Origin: CBDIHP01 sp965279195
GTDB lineage: Bacteria > Planctomycetota > Planctomycetia > Isosphaerales > Isosphaeraceae
Assembly (NCBI GenBank): GCA_965279195.1
Contig: CBDIHP010000010.1
Coordinates: forward strand, 1-52,226
Length of the DNA stretch: 52,226 nucleotides
Direction: 5' to 3'
The notes under the pieces: generated by a model
Database searches by the model: none
What the model saw: only the letters and a program-made list of their open reading frames with translations
What the model was told of the DNA's origin: nothing
In this document: positions 24,485-35,147 of the stretch, piece by piece
How positions within the stretch are numbered: the first letter of the stretch is position 1
How the letters are laid out: each line of letters starts with the position of its first letter
Program-made: the position numbers and the translations under genes

Positions 24485-27196
24485 ATGCCCCCGAGCCCCC
24501 ACGATCCCGAGAACCTCCCGGACACCGACCCGCTCCCGAGCCAGTCCAAGGGTCCGGTCCACGACGACCAGACCGAGATCGTCGCGTCCGGCTCGGGCTC
24601 GGTGCTCGCGAACCCGGTCACCGACCGACCGCCGCCGCCCCCGATGACCGGCGGCGACTCGATGGAGTCGGGCTTCGCCTCCGCGCCCGACCTGGCGACC
24701 TCGGCACCCGGCATCGACTCGCTCGCCGGCCAGGCGGGGCCTTCCGGTTCGGGGGCCGGTTCCAGGCCGGGGGGCTACGGCTCGGCGCTGGGGCAGAGTT
24801 GGGGCGAGTCGGAAGGCCTCCCGATCGGCCACATCGAGCCCGGCCTGACGCTGTTCGGCAAGTACGAGATCGTCCGGATGCTCGGGCGGGGCGGCATGGG
24901 ATCCGTCTGGCTCGTCCGGCACCTCGGGCTCCACAGCGAGCGGGCGCTCAAGGTCGTCAACGCCGACCTCAACGTCCACTCCGGGGCAGCGAAGCGGTTC
25001 GAGCGCGAGGCCCGCGCGATGGCCGCTTTCACGCACCCCAACGCCGTCATGGTCCACGACGCCCGCCCCGCGCGCGACGGGGCATACATCGAGATGGAGT
25101 ACGTCGAGGGCAAGACCTTGCAGAAGGTCATGTCGAGCGGCCAGCCGATGCCGCTCCCCTGGATCCTCCGCATCCTCGATCAGCTCTGCGACGTGCTGGA
25201 GGTCGCCCACAAGAAGGGGATCATCCACCGCGACCTCAAGCCGGCGAACCTGATGCTCCTCGACGGCAGGGCGCCGGGGAAGGAGCATTTGAAAGTCCTC
25301 GACTTCGGCATCGCCAAGATCCTGGAGGAGTCGGCCGACCTCGGCTCGATGACCAATGGCTTCCTCGGTACGCCCGCCTACGTCAGCCCCGAGCAGGCCC
25401 TGGCCGAGCCGATCGACGGCCGGGCCGACCTCTACACCGTCGGCGTGATGCTGTTCGAGTTCCTCACCGGCTCCCGGCCGTTCGGAGGCAACCCGACCCA
25501 GCTCGTGATGCAGCACGTCAACACGCCGCCGCCCAGCCTGTCGGAGGTCAATCCGAAGGTCCAGGCCGGCGAGTCGGTCGAGCTGTTCCTCCAGCGCTGC
25601 CTGGCCAAGGATCCGCGTGACCGTCCCCACTCGGCCCGGGCGCTCTTCGACGGCTTCTGCCTGGCGCTGGCCGACTCCCCGCTGAAGTCGCAGGCCGGTG
25701 CGCTGCTGGACGCCCTGCCGCCGTCGCCCACCCCGTCGTCGTTCGGCGGCTCTCGGATCGACACGCCGTTCGCGCCGACGGATCCGCTCCCCGGCTTCTC
25801 GGGGGTCCTGCCGCATGACAACCACTACACCCCGCCCGAGGTCCCCCGGCCCAACGCCACCGAGGAGGCCACGCTCCGGAAGGATCCGACCGGCAACGCC
25901 GTGCCGACCGAGCTTGGCGTCCTCACCGACGTCGACTCCACCGCAGGGCTCCTCGGCCGGATCGGCGGATCTGCGGCCTTCGGACGCGGCGAGGCGACCC
26001 ATTCCGACCCGATTGCCATCGCCGAGCCGGTCGTCGCGCCCCCGACTCGCCCGAGGTGGCTGATCCCCGCCATAGCCGGCGGAGTGGTCGCGTTGCTGGC
26101 GGGCATCAGCTTCGTCGCCACGCGGGGCGGTTCGAACTCGTCCGGGACCGGCCCCACTCCGCCGGGCGGTTCGAGCGGGACTGTCGTTTCCAACTCAGGC
26201 ACGGGCAAGGACGATCCGACCACGCCGAAGAACGATCGCCCGCTCATCCTCCCCCCCGGCTGGGCCTGGCCGGAGGACGCGAGCCTGAAGACCGGTGGCA
26301 AGGTCGTGATCGAGCGCTCGTCCGACCGCGTCCGCTACGCCCAGCTCGACTCCGGCGCGTTCCTTCCGATTGGCTACAAGCCGGTGACGTCGGCCGGGTC
26401 CGAGGGCAAGTGGCCGAAGGTCATTGCGCGGGAAGCCGACGGCGTGGAGTTCGTCTATATCGAGAGCGGTCGGTTCGAGATGGGCAACCCCGACGCCGAG
26501 GACGGCAGCCCGGAGAAGCCCGCGCACCCGGTCGTGGTCTCCAGCTTCTACCTCCAGCGGCACGAGGTGACCAACGCCGAGGTCGAGGCGTACCTGAAGG
26601 CGTTCAAGCTCCAGACCGCCTGGCCCAAGTGGCGGAAGGAGTTCGATCGATGCATCGCCGAGAACAAACGGCCCGCCGCCGACTCGTATCCCGCGACCGG
26701 CGTGACCTACCGCCAGGCCACCGACTTTGCCCGATCGACCGGCATCTCGGGCCAGCTCCCGACCGAGGCCCAGTGGGAATTCGCCGCCCGGAACCGGGGG
26801 CGTAACAAGCTCTACCCCTGGGGGACCGAGCCGCCGGATCGGACACTCGCCAACATCGAGATGGACGGCTCCACCACCACCGAGCCCGTCGGCAAGTACC
26901 CCAGGGATCAGACGGCCCAGGGGGCCTTCGACATGATCGGCAACGTGGGGGAGTGGTGCCGCGACGTCTGGAAGGCGTACCTCCCCTCCGACAAGGAACT
27001 GATCGACCCCCCGGTCTCCCCCGGCAGCGACCCTAAAGCCCTCTACGCGATCAGGGGCGGCTCGTTCAAGTCCTTCCAGGAAGACTGCCGGGCGACCTTC
27101 CGCTCCGACAAGTACCCCGACACCCAGTCGTCCCCGGCCATCGGCTTCCGCGTCGTCATCGAGATCCCGCGCGATCTGCCCGAGATCCGCAAGTGA
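24485..27196 (+). CDS. Ser/Thr kinase fused to a formylglycine-generating-enzyme-like domain
   Basis: A 903-residue membrane protein. A Pro-rich leader precedes a PknB-type kinase at about 125-400, with LGRGGMGSVW (P-loop), ERALKVVN (catalytic Lys), HRDLKPANLML and DFGIAK. After a linker, one membrane helix at about 525-545 leads to an outer SUMF1-type domain at about 655-900: FVYIESGRFEMGN, HEVTNAEVEAYL, LPTEAQWEFAAR, NVGEWCRDVW and IRGGSFKSFQEDCRATFRSD. In true formylglycine-generating enzymes a cysteine pair near the C-terminus is needed; only one Cys is in the matching stretch here, so this may be a binding module. GAGG sits nine bases before the ATG. The extracellular domain could sense or modify a surface protein and signal inward. 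Confidence 0.92.
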   Translation: MPPSPHDPENLPDTDPLPSQSKGPVHDDQTEIVASGSGSVLANPVTDRPPPPPMTGGDSMESGFASAPDLATSAPGIDSLAGQAGPSGSGAGSRPGGYGSALGQSWGESEGLPIGHIEPGLTLFGKYEIVRMLGRGGMGSVWLVRHLGLHSERALKVVNADLNVHSGAAKRFEREARAMAAFTHPNAVMVHDARPARDGAYIEMEYVEGKTLQKVMSSGQPMPLPWILRILDQLCDVLEVAHKKGIIHRDLKPANLMLLDGRAPGKEHLKVLDFGIAKILEESADLGSMTNGFLGTPAYVSPEQALAEPIDGRADLYTVGVMLFEFLTGSRPFGGNPTQLVMQHVNTPPPSLSEVNPKVQAGESVELFLQRCLAKDPRDRPHSARALFDGFCLALADSPLKSQAGALLDALPPSPTPSSFGGSRIDTPFAPTDPLPGFSGVLPHDNHYTPPEVPRPNATEEATLRKDPTGNAVPTELGVLTDVDSTAGLLGRIGGSAAFGRGEATHSDPIAIAEPVVAPPTRPRWLIPAIAGGVVALLAGISFVATRGGSNSSGTGPTPPGGSSGTVVSNSGTGKDDPTTPKNDRPLILPPGWAWPEDASLKTGGKVVIERSSDRVRYAQLDSGAFLPIGYKPVTSAGSEGKWPKVIAREADGVEFVYIESGRFEMGNPDAEDGSPEKPAHPVVVSSFYLQRHEVTNAEVEAYLKAFKLQTAWPKWRKEFDRCIAENKRPAADSYPATGVTYRQATDFARSTGISGQLPTEAQWEFAARNRGRNKLYPWGTEPPDRTLANIEMDGSTTTEPVGKYPRDQTAQGAFDMIGNVGEWCRDVWKAYLPSDKELIDPPVSPGSDPKALYAIRGGSFKSFQEDCRATFRSDKYPDTQSSPAIGFRVVIEIPRDLPEIRK

Positions 27197-27247
27197 CGTG
27201 TCCGGAAACGCGTCTCGGCGTCGTAGGCTAGCTGAGCTTCGCCCTGG

Positions 27248-27380
27248 TTGGGGCCAGTTCGTGTGCCACTGGCTGTGCCAGTGCGACGGATGGACCGGCT
27301 GGACCGGCTGCTTCAGCCCGCTTCAACTGGCGACGCTCTCCCAGCACTGGCACAGCCAGTGGCACACGATCTGGCCCCAA
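27248..27380. repeat. REPIN-like inverted repeat pair, copy B
   Basis: The two 37-base ends are inverted copies with one mismatch, and nearly identical to the ends of copy A at 18923. The spacer is about 59 bases, shorter than in A, and begins similarly. It fills most of the gap between the kinase-SUMF1 and caspase-WD40 genes and ends 28 bases before the latter's start codon. Confidence 0.75.
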
Positions 27381-27408
27381 ATTGTTCGTCGCTTTGTGAT
27401 GGGTTCCT

Positions 27409-30400
27409 ATGAAGCTCCAACTAAAACAGATTGCCACGCTTTTCTTTCTGGTTTCACCGGCAACTCAAGCTCAGCAGCCGACGATTCCGTCACCGCAGGT
27501 TCACGCGATCGTCATCGGGATCAACCAGTACGAGGATCCGAAGATCCCGTCCCTCAGGACGGCCGTCCGCGACTCGGTCGCCGTCGGCAACTGGTTCGTC
27601 CGGATCGGCGGCTGGAAGCCCGGGCAGGTCCTGCTGCTCAACGACAACGGCGATGCCCTGCCGGGTGAGGTCGAGTTCGAGGGGGGCCGGACGATCCAGC
27701 CGAGCCGGGCGAATCTCAACTGGGCGTTCTCGAAGTGGCTCGACGCCAGGGCGAAGCCGGGCGACCGGATCGTCGTCTACTATGCCGGGCAGGCGATCGG
27801 CCGCGCGGCGAGGCGGAAGGAGGCGGCGGGTAAGACGTACCTGCTGCCTGCCGACGCGAACCTGACCGACCTCGACGGCACCGCGATCGTCCTCGACGAG
27901 GTGCTCCAGCCTGTGGTTTCCAGGGGCGTCAATCCGACGCTGGTCTGGCTCGACACCTCGACCCGGGGCAGGGGGCCGGGACTGCCGGCCGTGAAGGGGA
28001 TGCCCGACGGCGACGACTGGCTGCGGACGCTCGCCCGATGGCCGGGCGTCTCGGCCTGGCTGGCGGCGGATGGGGCCGTCGCACCCGATGGGGAGGGCCT
28101 GAGCCCGTTCGTCCGGGGCCTCGCCGCGTCGCTGGGCTCGCCCGACAAGACCCCTCGGACGCTCCTCGGGGCCCTGGCCGAGATGCACCGCTCGGGTGAC
28201 CTCTCGAAACAGGGGTTCCGGACGCTCGGCGGGGTGGATCCGTCGTGGTCGATCTGGTCGTCGGGCGTCCGGGTCGCGACCCCGCCCACGCCCGAACTGG
28301 TCTTCCAGCGCGGGCACGCGGACCGGGTCACCGCCGTCCACGCCACGGCCGACGGCGACCGGATCGTCAGTGCCAGCGAGGACTCGACCATCCGCATCTG
28401 GCGAAGCTCCGACGGGGCCTTGCTCCGCGTACTGACCGCCCCGCTCGCCGGCGTGAGCGTGATGGCGATGAGCCCCGACGGCCGCACGATCGCCTTCGGC
28501 GACGGCGCGGGCCGCGTCCAGGGCTGGGACCTCGTTGAGGATCGCCCGCTCCGACGCCCCGGCCCGCCGTTCCACTCGGAGCCGATCACCGGCCTCGCCT
28601 TCCTGCCCGGCGGCACGCGGTTCGTCACCGTCGACCGCGAAGGCAAGAGCGGCCTCTGGGACATCCAATCGCCACGGCTGGACGCGCATCCTCTGACTGC
28701 GAAATCCCTGGGGCGTATCGCCTCCTCCTCCGAGGCCTCGCCCGCCGCACTGGCCGCGACGACCCTCGACGGCGAGGTGCTGCTGTTCGATGGGGACGGC
28801 AAGGCGTTGCGGACACTCGAAGGCCCCGGTGGGTTCCTCTCGGCCCTCGACCTCTCCGCCGACGGCAAGTCGGTCGCGGTCGGCAACGACGCGGGCGTCG
28901 TGCGATCCTGGGACGCGGCGAACGGCCGGGTCAGACGGAGCGGTCCGCTCGCAACGGACAATCCGTCCGAGATCAAGGCCCTCCGATCCAGCCAGGGCCT
29001 CTGGTTCGCAGCCGACGGGTCGCGGGCCTGGTCCTTCGATGACGCGACGACCCATCCGATGGCCGCACCCGGCGGACAGCCCTGGACAGGCCAGGCGGAG
29101 AGGATCGCCGCGTCGGTCGACGGTGGCTGGACGGCCATCGCCACGAAGGACGGAGTCATCGGCCTCTGGGCGGTCGATGGTGCGAGGACCACGCCGGTCG
29201 CCTTGAATCGAGGGCAGGGCGAGACACTGGCCCTCGGCTTCAGTCCCGAAGCGCGGATGCTGATCTCCGGGGATGGAGACGGCGGCATCCGTCGATGGAA
29301 CCTGGGCCGGCAGGGTGGGGCACCGTCCGCGGCGCCTGCGCCCCGGATCGAGCCCGGCCGGGGCAAGGTGGCGACGCTCGCGGCCAGCCGGTCGGGCAAA
29401 TACCTGCTCCAGGTCACGAAGGACGGCGAGGCGATCGTCTGGGACATCCTCGACGGCCGCCAGCCGCACCGGATCCCGGGCAACTGGTCCACCGGGGCGT
29501 TCCTCGCGTCGGATGATCACCTGGCACTCCTCTCGCATCCCGACGAGGGCGGGGACGTGGTCATCGTGAACCGCGAGGACGGGGCCCGCCTCTCCCGCAC
29601 GTTCGCGAGGCCGAAAACGGGAGAGGGTCAGGAGTCGAAGGTCGCGTTCGGGACCGTGGTCGTCAGCCCCGGCGGCCGCTACCTCGCGGCGGCGAGCATC
29701 GATGCGCAGGCCCCCCTGGCGTGCGTCTGGGAGGCGGACACGGGCAAGCTCGTCCACTTCACGCGTTCGCATGAAGGCGGCCTCACGTCCGTGGATGTCT
29801 CGGGCGGCGATGCGTTCGTCCTGACGGGCAGCCTCGACGGCACCGTCAGGATCTGGGCCGTGGGCGACGCCGAGGCCAACTGGACGCGCCCGGTCGCCGA
29901 ACTGAAGCACGACCGCGAAGGAGCCGACCCGGCCGTGACGGCCGCGCGGTTCTCTCCGGCCAATCCGCACAAGGTCGTCACCGGCACGCGGGGCGGATGG
30001 ATCCGGCACTGGACCTGGGGGAAGGAGAAGCCGTCGGGACGCGACCTCACGAAGCTCGACGGCTCGGTGAACGCGGTCGCGTTCTCGGCCGACGGCAGGT
30101 GGCTCTCGGGCTCGGGGATGCTCGACAAGTCGGCGCGTCTCTGGCAGTTCGCCGACCCGTCGAACGGCCCCCCCCGGCCGAGCCCGCTGCAACCGCTGCC
30201 GCACCACGTCGAGCAGGTGACCACCCTGGCATTCGTGCCGGGCGGGAAGATCCTGGCGACCGGGTCCGACGACGCCACCGTGCGGTTCTGGGACCTCTCG
30301 GCCCGGAACCTACTCGGGACGGTCGCCGCCACGCCCAAGCGTTCGAGGGCGCGCGGCAAGGACATGGTGTCGCCGACGTCGCTCGACTGGCTCGCCTGCA

Positions 30401-31761
30401 CGCCCAGCGGCCTCTTCGACGGGTCCGACCGGGGCGAGTCGCTGGTCCGCTGGCGGGTCGGTTCCGAGCTTCAGGCGGTCGAGCAGTACCAGGACACGCA
30501 CTTCCGGTTCGGCCTCGTGAACGGCCTGGCCCTGGCCCAGACGCCCGAGCCGCCGAGGCTCGAAGGCCGCAACGCCCGCCGCATCGCAATCGTCGCCCCT
30601 CGGGAGGAGTCTTCCACGAAGGCACGAGAGATCGACCTCACGATCGCCCTCGACACTCCGGAGACCACCGGCCTGCGGCTCTACCAGGACGGCGTCCCGA
30701 TCCAGGCCGAGACCGACTTCGCAGCGGGGGAGAATCCGACACGGGTCGTCTCGACCGTCAAACTCCGTTCGGGCGAGAACCGGTTCTACGCCCTGGCCTC
30801 GCGCCCGGGGGCGATCGACGGGCGCTCGAATGACGTCGTGATCCGATACGAGGGGCCCGAGCCTCCCGGTCGGCTGCACGTCCTGGCCGTGGGCATCAGC
30901 GCGTATGAGCGTCGCCGGCTGAAGTACGCCCACGAGGATGCGACGAGCCTGGCGGCCTTCCTGCACCAGCGGGGCATCACGGCGAGCGGCGAGCCCGGCA
31001 AGCTGCTCGTGCGCACCGACGCCGACGCGACCGAGGCCAACATCAACCGCGACTTCCAGGCCCTCCGCGAGGCCGTCAAGGGCCGCCCGGAAGACACGGT
31101 GGTCGTCTTCCTCGCCGGGCACACCGACGTCTTCCGCGACCAGTTCTACTTGCTCCTGCCCGGATTCCCCTTCCCGGACGCGCCGAAGGCCGAACTCGTC
31201 GCCCTGCGGGGCGAGCTGAACCCGAGCGGCTACATCCCCAAGGTGGAAGACCCCAACGTCCTCTCGTATGTCCGCATCTACAACCGCCTGAGCCGCCTGG
31301 ACGCCCTCCAGCGTCTCGTGATCGTGGACGCCTGCCAGGCGGGGGCGATCCTCAGCGACCCGGCGGTGCGGAGGGTGCAATCGCTGCTCGAAGGCGGGGC
31401 CAAGAAGGCGAGGAACGCGTATCTGCTGGCATCCCGTCGTGGCGAGGCCGCGACCGAGGCCGACGCCCTGTCGCACGGCTTGATGACGTACGTCCTCCTC
31501 CGAGGCCTGGGGCAGGGGGGGTTGAAGGCGATCCCCGACGACGCCGACATCTTCGGACGGGTCGCGAGCGCCGACCTCGACGGCGACGGCATGGTCACGA
31601 CCGAGGAACTCCGACGGTTCGCCGACCGCGCCCTCCCGAGACTCTCGGCCCGGTTCCCGGACCTTGTCCGGCGTGCTGGAGGTGAGATCAAGGGCGCGGA
31701 GCAGGGGGTCCGGACCGAGGGGGCCGAGGAGTCGTTCGCCCTGATCCCCATCCCCCGGTAA
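27409..31761 (+). CDS. Caspase-like / WD40 / caspase-like / EF-hand protein
   Basis: A 1450-residue exported protein (signal peptide MKLQLKQIATLFFLVSPATQAQ). The N-terminal caspase-like (peptidase C14) domain, about 28-270, has lost both catalytic residues: Gln128 stands in YYAGQA where His is expected and Ser184 in LDTSTRG where Cys is expected. A long WD40 array fills about 295-1010, with units such as RVTAVHATADGDRIVSASEDSTIRIWRSSDG. A second caspase domain at about 1145-1380 is intact, with His1238 (FLAGHTDV) and Cys1309 (VDACQAG). An EF-hand loop, DLDGDGMVTTEEL, begins at residue 1389 and suggests calcium binding. The start has only a weak ribosome site, and its first 25 codons are AT-rich compared with the rest. 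No partner gene is evident. Confidence 0.92.
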   Translation: MKLQLKQIATLFFLVSPATQAQQPTIPSPQVHAIVIGINQYEDPKIPSLRTAVRDSVAVGNWFVRIGGWKPGQVLLLNDNGDALPGEVEFEGGRTIQPSRANLNWAFSKWLDARAKPGDRIVVYYAGQAIGRAARRKEAAGKTYLLPADANLTDLDGTAIVLDEVLQPVVSRGVNPTLVWLDTSTRGRGPGLPAVKGMPDGDDWLRTLARWPGVSAWLAADGAVAPDGEGLSPFVRGLAASLGSPDKTPRTLLGALAEMHRSGDLSKQGFRTLGGVDPSWSIWSSGVRVATPPTPELVFQRGHADRVTAVHATADGDRIVSASEDSTIRIWRSSDGALLRVLTAPLAGVSVMAMSPDGRTIAFGDGAGRVQGWDLVEDRPLRRPGPPFHSEPITGLAFLPGGTRFVTVDREGKSGLWDIQSPRLDAHPLTAKSLGRIASSSEASPAALAATTLDGEVLLFDGDGKALRTLEGPGGFLSALDLSADGKSVAVGNDAGVVRSWDAANGRVRRSGPLATDNPSEIKALRSSQGLWFAADGSRAWSFDDATTHPMAAPGGQPWTGQAERIAASVDGGWTAIATKDGVIGLWAVDGARTTPVALNRGQGETLALGFSPEARMLISGDGDGGIRRWNLGRQGGAPSAAPAPRIEPGRGKVATLAASRSGKYLLQVTKDGEAIVWDILDGRQPHRIPGNWSTGAFLASDDHLALLSHPDEGGDVVIVNREDGARLSRTFARPKTGEGQESKVAFGTVVVSPGGRYLAAASIDAQAPLACVWEADTGKLVHFTRSHEGGLTSVDVSGGDAFVLTGSLDGTVRIWAVGDAEANWTRPVAELKHDREGADPAVTAARFSPANPHKVVTGTRGGWIRHWTWGKEKPSGRDLTKLDGSVNAVAFSADGRWLSGSGMLDKSARLWQFADPSNGPPRPSPLQPLPHHVEQVTTLAFVPGGKILATGSDDATVRFWDLSARNLLGTVAATPKRSRARGKDMVSPTSLDWLACTPSGLFDGSDRGESLVRWRVGSELQAVEQYQDTHFRFGLVNGLALAQTPEPPRLEGRNARRIAIVAPREESSTKAREIDLTIALDTPETTGLRLYQDGVPIQAETDFAAGENPTRVVSTVKLRSGENRFYALASRPGAIDGRSNDVVIRYEGPEPPGRLHVLAVGISAYERRRLKYAHEDATSLAAFLHQRGITASGEPGKLLVRTDADATEANINRDFQALREAVKGRPEDTVVVFLAGHTDVFRDQFYLLLPGFPFPDAPKAELVALRGELNPSGYIPKVEDPNVLSYVRIYNRLSRLDALQRLVIVDACQAGAILSDPAVRRVQSLLEGGAKKARNAYLLASRRGEAATEADALSHGLMTYVLLRGLGQGGLKAIPDDADIFGRVASADLDGDGMVTTEELRRFADRALPRLSARFPDLVRRAGGEIKGAEQGVRTEGAEESFALIPIPR

Positions 31762-31914
31762 GGGATTCTCGCCCGATGTTGCCCGGACGCAACGCCCGGA
31801 TCGGAAGACGGGAACGCCGGAACCGACGCCGCGTGAAGCACTTGCGTCCCGGATGACTTCGCCCGGGCATGGCGCACGGCGGGTGGTTTTCTCGACACGA
31901 CCGCGATCCAGGTC

Positions 31915-31943
31915 ACGACACCCGTCCGGGGCCGTCCTATGCT
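31915..31943 (+). promoter_or_regulatory. Possible promoter of the small ORF at 31992
   Basis: ACGACA and TATGCT are separated by 17 bases, each matching the consensus at 4 of 6 positions. The start point would lie about 40 bases before the ATG at 31992. Confidence 0.35.
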
Positions 31944-31991
31944 TGGGTTGGGTAGATAACTCCTTGACCTTGTCCTCGGAAATGGTGACCC

Positions 31992-32177
31992 ATGTGGTTC
32001 CTTGAACGCGACAAGACGAAGCCGACCCACCGGGCCGACCATCATCAGGTCCTGGCCGTCGAGGGGATGGAGCAGCGCGTCGCCCTGACCGGCCTCCAGG
32101 GGGTGTTCGAACCCCCGATCGTCGCGAGGGGACCCCGGCCGGACTTCCCGACCAACCCTCGCGTCGGCGAGGACTGA
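31992..32177 (+). CDS. Small protein with a planctomycete surface-protein-like N-terminal motif
   Basis: A 61-residue open frame. The segment VLAVEGMEQRVALTG resembles the LE-x-LE-x-R-x-LLS motif that stands at the N-terminus of many large secreted planctomycete proteins. Here nothing large follows: the frame ends after a Pro/Arg-rich tail. It may be a genuine small protein or the leftover 5' end of a lost surface-protein gene. A candidate promoter lies 49 bases upstream of the ATG, and the ribosome site is weak. A MITE-like repeat begins 46 bases after the stop, so an old insertion or deletion is conceivable. Confidence 0.4.
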   Translation: MWFLERDKTKPTHRADHHQVLAVEGMEQRVALTGLQGVFEPPIVARGPRPDFPTNPRVGED

Positions 32178-32222
32178 GCGCCCCAACGACAGCGGCTTGA
32201 GCGAGTCAGGCTCCTCTGTTCG

Positions 32223-32462
32223 CACCCTGGAAGGGTGCCGTGAGGTTGCCAGGGGTCTCCGACCCCTGGACGTAAGCCGATACGCACCGGGTCTTCTCGT
32301 GATTTGCGGACGCCCGCCTCGCCGATCCCGTCGCAACCCGCGGCGGGATCGGCGAGGCGGGCGTCGATGCATTGGGCGAGGGGCGAGGACCGCTGGTCCG
32401 TCGTGACGACCGCACCAGGGGTCGGAGCCCCTCTGGCCACCATCCGGCACCCCACCAGGGGG
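32223..32462. repeat. MITE-like element with terminal inverted repeats and central hairpin, copy 1
   Basis: The ends at 32223-32269 and 32415-32462 are imperfect inverted repeats of about 47 bases sharing TCCGACCCCTGG and GGGTGCCG. In the middle, 32309-32330 and 32344-32365 form a perfect 22-bp stem around a 13-base loop. There is no coding capacity. Its outer-plus-inner design recurs at 50777-50947. This element fills most of the gap between the small ORF and groEL. Confidence 0.65.
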
Positions 32463-32551
32463 CATGTAGATGTGCCGCCGATCCTTCCGGCCTTCGCGAT
32501 GGGGCTGGACGGATCGTCATCAACTTACAGGAAAATCCCACCTTCACGCGA

Positions 32552-32590
32552 ACGGGCCGGCCGGGAAGCGGATGCTCCCGGCCGGCCCGT
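32552..32590 (-). terminator. Hairpin downstream of groEL
   Basis: A perfect 15-bp GC-rich stem (32552-32566 with 32576-32590) closes a 9-base loop, 54 bases beyond the groEL stop on the minus strand. The following T run is short (ATTTTCC, about 12 bases later), so it may slow or end transcription less efficiently than a classic terminator. Confidence 0.6.
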
Positions 32591-32643
32591 GGTGATCTCG
32601 AAGAACCCGGATCGAACGCGCGGTTCGCCCGGATGCTGGGATC

Positions 32644-34266
<1,623 letters not shown>

Positions 34267-34367
34267 GTCGTATTCTCTCCGTCTCGTCTGTTATGTCGTG
34301 GAGGATCGGCAGTCGCTGCCGGGACGTGTCTCGATATCGGGGGCCGATCGGGCCGGCCCCGGTTGGG

Positions 34368-34658
34368 TCACTCGACGACCGCGAGGATGTCGTCCTCGCG
34401 CATCAGGAGGACCTTCTTGTCGCCGTTGATCTTGAACTCGTCGCCGGCGTAACTGGTGAACAGGACCTGGTCGCCGACCTTCACCTGGAGTTCCCGGCGC
34501 TTGCCGTCCTTGGTGATGCGGCCGTCGCCGACGGCGAGGACCTTGCCCTTCTGGGGCTTGTCCTTGGCGGTGTCCGGCAGCACGATCCCGCCGGCCGTCG
34601 TCGCCTTGGCCTCTTCCCGCTCCACCACAACGCGATCACCCAGCGGCTGAATGTTCAT
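34368..34658 (-). CDS. groES: 10-kDa co-chaperonin GroES
   Basis: A 96-residue lid subunit of the GroEL chamber. It begins MNIQPLGDRVVVEREEAKATTAGGIVLPDTAKDKPQKG, includes the mobile-loop region, and ends VLLMREDDILAVVE, all standard. The start at 34658 has GAGG nine bases upstream; the frame is open 61 codons further but without GroES sequence. It heads the groES-groEL operon. I see no CIRCE element upstream, so HrcA control is not supported. Confidence 0.97.
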   Translation of the reverse strand: MNIQPLGDRVVVEREEAKATTAGGIVLPDTAKDKPQKGKVLAVGDGRITKDGKRRELQVKVGDQVLFTSYAGDEFKINGDKKVLLMREDDILAVVE

Positions 34659-35147
34659 CGTTCGTTCCTCGGTCGATCGTCCGTCGACAGCGGTCCGGGG
34701 ATCCGACGGGCCCGGCACATTCGACCCGCCCGCGGCGCGATGCCCCAGACAAACCCGATCTCTAAGCAATCCGGACCCGGGCTCGATCCCCTTCCGTCTT
34801 CGGGATCCGCACGGGCCGTGATGGTCGCGTATCACATGCAAGACCCGTGCCTTGGCGAATATTATTGCACAAGTCCCTTAATTACATTGTCTTACAGAAT
34901 TCCGTTGCCACCAGCCCATCCTCGCCTGGTCTGCCGAACGGGGCCGACTCTCCGGGCGGGCTGCCATTTCGGCAGTTCATCGCGAGACGCGGCGATCCGC
35001 TGCCATTGCAGGAGGATTGCGTGACGGCGGCCTCTGGGCGAATGGGGGGTTACTTGGCGCGGGTTGCCGGAACGTTGACAATCGACGGTCCACTCGCGTC
35101 CCCGTTCAGGGGGGATGCGGCACGACCGTGCCCGAGAGGATCGCGCG
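34659..35147. other. Divergent control region between groES and the GH15-like gene
   Basis: No gene is supported in these 489 bases. An AT-rich island at about 34855-34905 stands out from the GC-rich surroundings and probably holds the groESL promoter on the minus strand (TAATAT is a possible -10), though no good -35 fits. On the plus strand TTGGCG at 35054 and GACAAT at 35077 (17-base spacing) could serve the glycosidase gene. Confidence 0.4.

Noticed and set aside
27490..30207. 905-codon open frame on the minus strand, opposite the caspase-WD40 gene
   Set aside because: An Arg/Gly/Pro-rich antisense shadow; the sense strand carries clear WD40 and caspase motifs.
34659..34910. CIRCE/HrcA operator ahead of groES
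   Set aside because: No TTAGCACTC-N9-GAGTGCTAA-like sequence was found in the upstream region.
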